Origin: JBECKQ01 sp040235375
GTDB taxonomy: Bacteria; Planctomycetota; Phycisphaerae; UBA1845
Assembly: GCA_040235375.1 (NCBI GenBank)
Contig: JBECKQ010000028.1
Location: 1-5,134, forward strand
Direction of reading: 5' to 3'
Length of the DNA: 5,134 nucleotides
The translations under genes and the position numbers were made by a program. Under the pieces are notes generated by a model that had not been told where the DNA came from, searched no databases, and worked only from the letters and a program-made list of their open reading frames with translations. Below, piece after piece: positions 1 to 4,404 of this stretch. Positions within the stretch are counted from its first letter, which is position 1; each line of letters opens with the position of its first letter.

Positions 1-65
1 GGCCTCCAGCCCGCCCGCCGAGTCGCAGATCCGCCGTGGCGGGGCGACCCCATTGCCTGCCTCCC

Positions 66-113
66 CCAACAGTCCAACAGTCGAACGGCCCAACGGCCCG
101 CCACCCCAACGTC
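66..113. repeat. Degenerate 8-bp tandem repeat, six units in phase
   Basis: Reading in steps of eight from 66, the first two units are identical (CCAACAGT). The third and fourth are CGAACGGC and CCAACGGC. The fifth (98-105) is diverged, and the sixth is CCAACGTC (106-113). The phase holds over all 48 bp. It looks like a decayed microsatellite in intergenic DNA. No function can be assigned. Confidence 0.7.
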
Positions 114-180
114 CGCTTTTCCGCGCCCCCGTTTTCGATAGCGCCAGGACCACTCGCCCACCTTCATTTCTGAGCAAATT

Positions 181-199
181 CACCGATAAACGGTGTTTT
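181..199 (+). terminator. Weak terminator-like hairpin
   Basis: CACCG (181-185) and CGGTG (191-195) are perfectly complementary around a five-base ATAAA loop and are followed by four T residues (196-199). This is the general form of a Rho-independent terminator, but the stem is only five base pairs and the T tract is short. It could end transcription of a gene lying left of the window, or be incidental. It overlaps the start of the 188-265 repeat. Confidence 0.25.
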
Positions 200-265
200 C
201 GAATCGGCTGGCACCCGCAAAAACGCCGTTTTTATACGAATCGGCTGGCGCCCCCAAAAACGCCG
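188..265. repeat. ~37-bp tandem repeat, two copies plus a partial third
   Basis: A 29-bp block at 200-228 recurs at 237-265 with two mismatches (27/29), a period of 37 bp. The shared parts are CGAATCGGCTGGC followed by CAAAAACGCCG. Each copy is preceded by an A-rich/T-rich element: AAACGGTGTTTT at 188-199, and AAAAACGCCGTTTTT at 219-233. The latter is a perfect 7-bp inverted repeat around a single C. A third AAAAACGCCG (256-265) begins another unit that then diverges. The 37-bp period shifts reading frame, so this is not a protein repeat. It could be a decayed regulatory or recombination repeat; the function is unknown. Confidence 0.75.
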
Positions 266-348
266 GTCTCCTCTCCCCGCCATCAGCCACCGGCCTCCAG
301 GCTTCTCTCCCTGCCCGCGCCTCCTCTGCGGCCGCAGGCCGCTCCCAA

Positions 349-375
349 AATCTGCGAAATCTGCTCAATCTGCGG
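349..375. repeat. 9-bp tandem repeat, AATCTGCNN x3
   Basis: The heptamer AATCTGC occurs at 349-355, 358-364 and 367-373, exactly nine bases apart, with variable two-base fillers. AATCT at 380-384 may be a shifted remnant of a fourth unit. It lies about 120 bp upstream of the start codon at 496. The motif is AT-richer than its surroundings. No function can be assigned from sequence. Confidence 0.65.
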
Positions 376-480
376 ATCCAATCTCTCTTTGCCGCACGCA
401 GCACCGCCGGCTGCTGGTCCCCTGCCGCCGGCCGCCGTACCATTCCGCCGGATCAGGACATTCGGCCTTCCAGACAAAAC

Positions 481-489
481 AGGCGAGGA
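481..489 (+). promoter_or_regulatory. Ribosome binding site that decides the start at 496
   Basis: AGGCGAGGA ends six bases before the ATG at 496, with a GAGGA core at 485-489. The frame stays open upstream to 193, so this site, together with the signal peptide that begins directly after it, is what selects 496 as the start. Confidence 0.75.
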
Positions 490-495
490 ATCACC

Positions 496-1653
496 ATGAA
501 CGTCAACCGCCGGATACGCTGCCTGCCGCTCGTCGCGGCCGTCGCGACGCTTGCCACGCCGCAGCACACGCTGTTCGCCCAGGCCCGCCCCCTCGGCCAG
601 CTCGATCCCGAGCTGTCGAAGAAGGTGGACGCGGCCATCGCCAACGCCATGGGGTTCCTCAAGGCCGCACAGATGCCCGACGGCGGCTGGCCGGCGTTCG
701 ACAAGAGCGACCCGGCCATCACCGCCCTCGTCACCAAGGCCTTCGCCCAGGACAAGAACTACGGCCCCGCCAACCCCGTCACCCAGCGGGGCTTCAAACG
801 CGTACTCGAGGCCGCCCAGGATGACGGCGGCATCTACCTGCCGGAGCAGGGCCTGCGCAACTACTACACTAGTGTCGGTGTCATGGCACTGGCACTTTCG
901 GACGAGCCCGACGCCAAGGCCGCCGTCGCCAAGGCCAAAGGCTTCCTCGTCGGCCTGCAATGGGACGAAGGCGAGGGCTACTCGCCGAGCCAGGTCTTCT
1001 ACGGCGGCGCCGGCTACGGCCACGACAAACGACCCGACCTGTCCAACACGCAGATGATGCTCGAAGCCCTGCACGACAGCGGCCTGTCGCCGGAGAACCC
1101 GGTCTACAAGAAAGCGATGGTCTTTATCAGCCGCTGCCAGATGCTGCCCGAAACCAACGACCAGCCCTTTGCCGCGTACGGCGACGGCGGTTTCATATAC
1201 TCGCCCGCCAACGGCGGCGAAAGCAAGGCCGGCACGGAAACCGTTGACGGCCACGAGCGCCTCCGCAGCTACGGCTCCATGACCTACGCCGGCCTCAAGA
1301 GCATGATCTACGCCCGCGTCGATCACCAAGACCCGCGCGTCCGCCACGCCATGGAATGGATCCAGAAGCACTACACGCTGGATCAGAATCCCAACATGCC
1401 CGCGGCCCAGGCCGAGCAGGGCCTCTACTATTTCTACCACACGTTCGCCAAGGCCCTGGCCGCGTACGGCGAGCCGGTCATCGTCGATGCCGAAGGCCGG
1501 CGTCACAACTGGCGCGAGGAGCTGTGCACCAAACTGCTGTCGTTACAACGCAAAGACGGAAGCTGGGTGAACGAAGCGGATCGCTGGTGGGAGTCGAATC
1601 CCTATCTCGTCACCGCATATTCGGTCCTTGCGCTGCAGGAGGCGCAGAAATAG
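496..1653 (+). CDS. Exported prenyltransferase/squalene-cyclase-like toroid protein
   Basis: 385 residues. Residues 1-30 form a signal peptide: a basic MNVNRR start, a hydrophobic stretch at 10-21, and a probable cut after A-Q-A (28-30). The mature part belongs to the terpenoid-cyclase/protein-prenyltransferase alpha/alpha-toroid superfamily. Exact QW-type motifs (L-x3-Q-x3-G-x-W) occur at 55-65 and 347-357. Weaker copies lie at 104-114, 151-162 and near F210-Q215. Other family-like blocks are DGGIY (110-114), RSYGSMTYAGLKSMIY (257-272), QGLYYFYHTFAKAL (308-321) and WWESNPYLVTAYSVLAL (364-380). No DxDD acid motif of squalene-hopene cyclases is present. The protein has only three cysteines (9, 214, 344), with no obvious zinc-ligand set like that of prenyltransferase beta subunits. 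It is also far shorter than a ~630-residue cyclase. I infer a periplasmic or extracellular binding or structural role rather than a known enzyme. A GGCCG/CGGCC hairpin without a T tract overlaps the stop codon. Confidence 0.85.
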   Translation: MNVNRRIRCLPLVAAVATLATPQHTLFAQARPLGQLDPELSKKVDAAIANAMGFLKAAQMPDGGWPAFDKSDPAITALVTKAFAQDKNYGPANPVTQRGFKRVLEAAQDDGGIYLPEQGLRNYYTSVGVMALALSDEPDAKAAVAKAKGFLVGLQWDEGEGYSPSQVFYGGAGYGHDKRPDLSNTQMMLEALHDSGLSPENPVYKKAMVFISRCQMLPETNDQPFAAYGDGGFIYSPANGGESKAGTETVDGHERLRSYGSMTYAGLKSMIYARVDHQDPRVRHAMEWIQKHYTLDQNPNMPAAQAEQGLYYFYHTFAKALAAYGEPVIVDAEGRRHNWREELCTKLLSLQRKDGSWVNEADRWWESNPYLVTAYSVLALQEAQK

Positions 1654-1781
1654 GCCGTCCGCCGGCCAGAGCAGACTCGACTCGGCCCCGATCTGATCTT
1701 AGAATGAACGACCTGTCGCCCGGGGTGCCTATGGTCTGACCCGACGGGACAGGCCGTGAGTGCAAGGGGAATCGAAGACGC

Positions 1782-1883
1782 ATGCACTGCTCAAAGTGCG
1801 GTGGCACACGGCGCGCGGGCGGCCGGTCCGAGCCGGCGCCAATGTGCGTCGGCGCTCGCCAAATGGAAACGTGTGGTTCTTGA
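1782..1883 (+). CDS. Possible 33-residue Cys-rich (zinc-ribbon-like) peptide
   Basis: A short frame begins MHCSKCGGTRR, which resembles the first knuckle of a zinc ribbon (CxxCG). Further cysteines lie at residues 22 and 31, so four could ligate a metal. AAGGGGA at 1764-1770 could be its ribosome binding site, though the 11-base spacing is long. The stop codon (1881-1883) lies 13 bases before the GTG of the membrane protein, whose Shine-Dalgarno starts at 1886, so translational coupling is possible. Against it: the peptide is very short, the second Cys pair is not a CxxC, and the middle is GC-rich sequence (GCCGG 1822-1826 pairing with CCGGC 1833-1837). It may instead be a truncated zinc-ribbon remnant or chance. 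Confidence 0.3.
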   Translation: MHCSKCGGTRRAGGRSEPAPMCVGARQMETCGS

Positions 1884-1885
1884 TT

Positions 1886-1889
1886 GAGG
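1886..1889 (+). promoter_or_regulatory. Shine-Dalgarno GAGG for the GTG start at 1897
   Basis: GAGG sits seven bases before GTG 1897 in a normal position. It supports this non-ATG start. The next in-frame ATG would be residue 42, after the first membrane segment. Confidence 0.6.
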
Positions 1890-1896
1890 TTACGAC

Positions 1897-2256
1897 GTGA
1901 GCAAGGGAAGCATTCGACGATTCGACGTTCAGGCCAAGGTTTCGCTCCTGATCTCTGCGGCCGGTGTGGTCGGTTTGCTGGCGTTGGCCTACTTGCTCTA
2001 TCGCAACTATCACGCCGACATGAAGGTGGTCATGTACGGCCGCAAGGGCATGTACGGTCCGATCATCTTCATTCTTACCGCGATCACGCTCCTCATGTCC
2101 GCCACGGGGGCAGCCATCGGCGCGAACAGCGCGGGCCAACGGCGAAACGAGTACACGAGGCGATCGTGGGCCGCGTTCTTCATCGGCGCCGCCACGATCT
2201 CGCTGACCATCATCGCGTTCTCCGTTTTCTGGTGGTTCCGCATGCCCCTTCAGTAG
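1897..2256 (+). CDS. Hypothetical three-helix inner-membrane protein
   Basis: 119 residues with a GTG start chosen by the GAGG site seven bases upstream. I do not recognise a named family. Three hydrophobic segments are visible at about residues 15-35, 54-76 and 92-114. The N-terminus (K3, R7, R8, K14) and the loop between helices two and three (R82, R83, R88, R89) are strongly basic. By the positive-inside rule both are probably cytoplasmic, leaving the short Gln C-terminus outside. The loop at 36-53 is also basic and holds YGRKGMYG (47-54). Helices two and three are rich in small residues (for example SATGAAIGA at 68-76), suggesting close helix packing. No catalytic or ligand-binding motif is evident. 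It faces the convergent minus-strand gene across 41 bp. A tiny Cys-rich frame ends 13 bases upstream and could be co-transcribed. Confidence 0.8.
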   Translation: MSKGSIRRFDVQAKVSLLISAAGVVGLLALAYLLYRNYHADMKVVMYGRKGMYGPIIFILTAITLLMSATGAAIGANSAGQRRNEYTRRSWAAFFIGAATISLTIIAFSVFWWFRMPLQ

Positions 2257-2324
2257 GCCGCGTCGCACTCGCGATTTGTGCCGCAATGTGACACTTCTTA
2301 CGGGCCGCCGGCCGCGGCCGCCGG
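2257..2324. other. Convergent gene junction with GC-rich palindrome
   Basis: The 41-bp gap at 2257-2297 between two converging stop codons has no clear T-tailed terminator. Just inside the last codons of the minus-strand gene is a perfect 12-bp palindrome CGGCCGCGGCCG (2309-2320). An alternative fold pairs CCGGC (2308-2312) with GCCGG (2320-2324). It codes for the Ala-rich tail of that protein, so its palindromy may be a by-product of Ala/Gly/Pro codons. It could also act as a transcription block for the plus-strand gene. Confidence 0.3.
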
Positions 2325-4148
2325 GCGTTTGTACGTGGTCACGCCGGTCATGTACCAGCCGTTATCGCGGTAGACCGTCGTCGTGCTCATCGAACGGTAG
2401 AAGTTGATGCGGCTCGCCGCCGGCGCCAGGCGGCTGGCGCAATCGAGAATCGCTTGCACCGGCTTCGCGTTGGGCTGGGCCGGCGGCATGACCGCCCGTG
2501 CCACGCCCAGCATGAAGAATACCTGCGCCACCTCTTCCGACAGCCGGCTCAGGTCCATGAATGACGCGCCGCGCACCGGTCCCTTGGGAATCACGCCCTC
2601 AGCGCGGAACCGCGGATTATCCAGTATGTTCGGCGCCTTGCCCATGGTGGTGTTCAGAACGCTCGCCACGGCCTCGTTCGAGCTGCCGATCACGAGCCAG
2701 TCGCCCCACACGCCGATGCACGGCTGTGTCATCGACATCGCCAGCATCGGGTGGGATATGCTGTGGAATCCCTCCACCGGCAGACCGCTCGCCGGCATGA
2801 CCACGAGCGGCTGTCCCCATGAATCGAGCAGGCCGCGCAGCTTGCCGATCGCTGCATCGAGGTTGGCCGGCGCCTTCTCTCCGTTTTTCACGCGAATCAG
2901 GCTTACCTCGTCCTTTGTGCGATACGCGCTCGGGAAGCGTGGCGGAAGCGTGATGGTAATGCACTCGCCGCTGATCCACGCCAGAAAGTCCTCGCGAACG
3001 TCAATCCCGTTTGCCTTCTGAATCTGCGACCATCGATCGCAATAGGTCTTGCCGTCCGGCACGTTCGTCGCCAGCGCATTGAGCACCATGTCGTACAGGG
3101 CCGCCGGCTCGATACCCGGCGAGGCCTGAAAGCCGGTGGCCGTGACCGGCACGTAGCGAAGCACGTCGGCGAATGGCCGCCGATCCTTCAGCATCGCGTA
3201 AAGAGGCTTCGACTTCGCTCCGACCTTCAGCCGCGTGTACTCGCATGTTTCGTCCCGGTAGTCGCCGGCCGACGACGTGGCGATCACGTAGTCAAACACG
3301 GCCAATTGCTGGATCGTCTCCGCCATCAGGCACTTGATGGTTGCGGCCGATTCGATCGGGCATTCGTCGCCGAACACCATCTCCGGCAAGCGCGGAAGGA
3401 AGTCGAACAGGCGGTCCAGATCGACAAAGCTGACGAAGAAACCCGGCGCGGGAAGGTGCTTCAGCGCCTCGCGATAACGCGGCGACTCGGCGATCGATTG
3501 CGCTGACTTGTCGCCCCCCAGCAGGCTGCGCACGTCGTCCAGCGCCGCACGCCCGAAGATGACTCCGACCACGTCGCCCTTCTGCAGCACGTACAGCCCC
3601 GTCGGGGGCACGTCCGCTTCGATCCCCCAAACCTGTATGCCCCCCGCGGACGACTGCATGGGCTTGAAGTCGCTGTGCTCTTTCGCCACAGCCTCCAGCA
3701 CCTTCACAAGGATCGCCACGTTTTGCTCGCGCCGCTGGTCCGGCGGCCTGGACAGGAAGATCAGGTCCGGCAGCAGGCCGCGAAGCCTCTCCGCAAATGC
3801 GAACTCGCGGCTCACGAAGTCGCGCCAATCCAGGTTCTCGAGCAACGAGCCGGCCACCGACCAGAACCGGTTGAGTTCCGCCTTCTCCTCGGCCGACATG
3901 TCGGAGGCCAGCAGGTCCTTGAAGGACTCGGCGACGCCGCTCTGCCGGGCAACGTTGAAAACATCCGCCCAGTGATCGAGCAGAAAGTCGTGCTTGGGAT
4001 CGTGCACGTAATGACTGAGGAACCAGGCGTCGCCGGGGATGAAACGCTCAAGCCCCGGCGGCCACGGCGTGCGCTCGCCGCGAGCCATCGCCACAGGCGC
4101 GGGGCTCAGCCCGATCAGAACCGCAAAGATCAGTCGTTTGCGCAGCAC
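2298..4148 (-). CDS. Exported DUF3352-like protein with internal duplication
   Basis: 616 residues, function unknown. The chosen GTG (4148) is preceded by AAGAGGTG nine bases away and starts a textbook signal peptide: MLRKR, a hydrophobic core at 6-20, and a probable cut after A-M-A (20-22). The mature protein begins around IPGDAWFLSHYVH (37-49). Two regions share one pattern, GD-hydrophobic, A-[LV]-x-x-V, [SN]-I-x-x-[SN]-P-R-[YF]-R, then SF-[VM]-DL-x-RL. They are 191-247 (ESPRYR 221-226, FVDLDRL 241-247) and 482-536 (DNPRFR 510-515, FMDLSRL 530-536). This arrangement is reminiscent of DUF3352-type envelope proteins, which is an impression from memory. No catalytic motif or further membrane helix is evident. 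The C-terminus ends in a low-complexity KRPAAAAGGP tail. The frame continues upstream to another GTG at 4250, adding 34 Arg/Gly-rich residues, but the signal peptide favours 4148. It diverges from mfd. Confidence 0.8.
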   Translation of the reverse strand: MLRKRLIFAVLIGLSPAPVAMARGERTPWPPGLERFIPGDAWFLSHYVHDPKHDFLLDHWADVFNVARQSGVAESFKDLLASDMSAEEKAELNRFWSVAGSLLENLDWRDFVSREFAFAERLRGLLPDLIFLSRPPDQRREQNVAILVKVLEAVAKEHSDFKPMQSSAGGIQVWGIEADVPPTGLYVLQKGDVVGVIFGRAALDDVRSLLGGDKSAQSIAESPRYREALKHLPAPGFFVSFVDLDRLFDFLPRLPEMVFGDECPIESAATIKCLMAETIQQLAVFDYVIATSSAGDYRDETCEYTRLKVGAKSKPLYAMLKDRRPFADVLRYVPVTATGFQASPGIEPAALYDMVLNALATNVPDGKTYCDRWSQIQKANGIDVREDFLAWISGECITITLPPRFPSAYRTKDEVSLIRVKNGEKAPANLDAAIGKLRGLLDSWGQPLVVMPASGLPVEGFHSISHPMLAMSMTQPCIGVWGDWLVIGSSNEAVASVLNTTMGKAPNILDNPRFRAEGVIPKGPVRGASFMDLSRLSEEVAQVFFMLGVARAVMPPAQPNAKPVQAILDCASRLAPAASRINFYRSMSTTTVYRDNGWYMTGVTTYKRPAAAAGGP

Positions 4149-4157
4149 GTCTCGCCC

Positions 4158-4165
4158 ACCTCTTG
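4158..4165 (-). promoter_or_regulatory. Ribosome binding site supporting the GTG start at 4148
   Basis: On the minus strand AAGAGGTG lies nine bases before GTG 4148. A second purine-rich site (AAAAGGTGG, about 4254-4262) precedes the in-frame GTG at 4250, so two starts are physically possible. The signal peptide begins only at 4148, so that start is preferred. Confidence 0.6.
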
Positions 4166-4300
4166 ACCGCCGGCAATCTCCGCCGGCGCTGGTACCGCCA
4201 CCTTCGATGGCACGGTTCGCACCAAGGCGACAAAAACGGGTAATGTTCACACGACCACCTTTTCAGCATATCGACAGCTTCTGCGCCCAACCAGCATGCC

Positions 4301-4330
4301 GTTGTGGCGATTTGTAGGTTGTTGTCGCGA
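4301..4330. repeat. Paired 10-bp direct repeat, 20 bp apart (operator-like)
   Basis: GTTGTGGCGA (4301-4310) and GTTGTCGCGA (4321-4330) differ at one base and start exactly 20 bp apart, close to two helical turns. They lie between the divergent mfd and the 616-residue protein gene, 40-70 bp upstream of the proposed mfd promoter. Same-face repeats of this kind are typical of sites bound by a dimeric or paired regulator. No regulator is identified. Confidence 0.45.
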
Positions 4331-4350
4331 CCGCGACGGACGCCCGACAA
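4322..4350. repeat. Nested inverted repeats in the divergent intergenic region
   Basis: TTGTCG (4322-4327) is complementary to CGACAA (4345-4350). Inside the same interval GTCGCG (4324-4329) pairs with CGCGAC (4332-4337) around only two bases. The two folds are mutually exclusive because they share GTCG. The second copy of the 20-bp-spaced direct repeat overlaps the left arm. This could be an operator or just GC-rich symmetry. Confidence 0.4.
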
Positions 4351-4368
4351 GCTCCCAACACGGTTTTC

Positions 4369-4396
4369 TTGAAGGCCGCCCCACGTTGTCTAAGAT
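4369..4396 (+). promoter_or_regulatory. Candidate sigma70-type promoter for mfd
   Basis: TTGAAG (4369-4374) and TAAGAT (4391-4396) each match the -35 and -10 consensus at four of six positions and are 16 bp apart. Transcription would be expected to start around 4402-4405, that is, at or next to the ATG of mfd (4405). No Shine-Dalgarno is visible before that ATG, so the transcript may be leaderless. Confidence 0.45.
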
Positions 4397-4404
4397 TGCA
4401 GCGT

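Larger units (their letters stand above)
1..495. other. Gene-free, repeat-bearing upstream region
   Basis: No reading frame here looks like a real protein. The open frames on both strands translate to low-complexity Pro/Arg/Ala/Ser-rich sequence without recognisable motifs. The stretch contains three different short tandem repeats (66-113, 188-265, 349-375). Their periods of 8 and 37 are not multiples of three, which argues against coding. The first ~50 bases could in principle be the end of a neighbouring gene, but I cannot identify one. GTCGC (22-26) and GCGAC (44-48) can pair around an inner CCGC/GCGG stem, giving a GC-rich hairpin with no T tract. No clear -35/-10 pair for the downstream gene was found. 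Confidence 0.6.

Noticed and set aside
188..265. CRISPR array
   Set aside because: Repeats abut with almost no unique spacer, there are only about two copies, and no cas gene is present.
193..495. Upstream extension of the toroid protein by 101 residues
   Set aside because: The extension is low-complexity, overlaps the tandem repeats, and would bury the signal peptide. A good ribosome binding site sits directly before ATG 496.
53..499. 148-codon plus-strand frame in the leading region
   Set aside because: Pro/Arg-rich translation across microsatellite DNA, no motif, no convincing ribosome binding site.
866..875. Perfect 10-bp palindrome ACACTAGTGT inside the toroid gene, and CTGCGGCCGCAG at 326-337
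   Set aside because: Isolated short palindromes with no partner motif; expected occasionally by chance and, in the first case, within coding sequence.
283..1506. A 407-codon open frame on the minus strand across the toroid protein gene
   Set aside because: It is antisense to a gene with clear family motifs and a signal peptide. Its product is Gly/Val/Ala/Arg-rich without motifs, as expected when third positions are mostly G/C.
496..1653. Annotation as squalene-hopene cyclase (shc)
   Set aside because: Too short, exported, and lacking DxDD. Only the fold family is supported.
1712..1753. CCTGTC (1712-1717) and GACAGG (1748-1753) as a terminator or riboswitch-like stem
   Set aside because: Only six pairs closing a 30-base loop, no T tract, and no recognisable riboswitch core.
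1884..2291. 135-codon plus-strand frame overlapping the three-helix protein
   Set aside because: An Arg/His-rich out-of-frame shadow. The other frame has clean membrane segments and a ribosome binding site.
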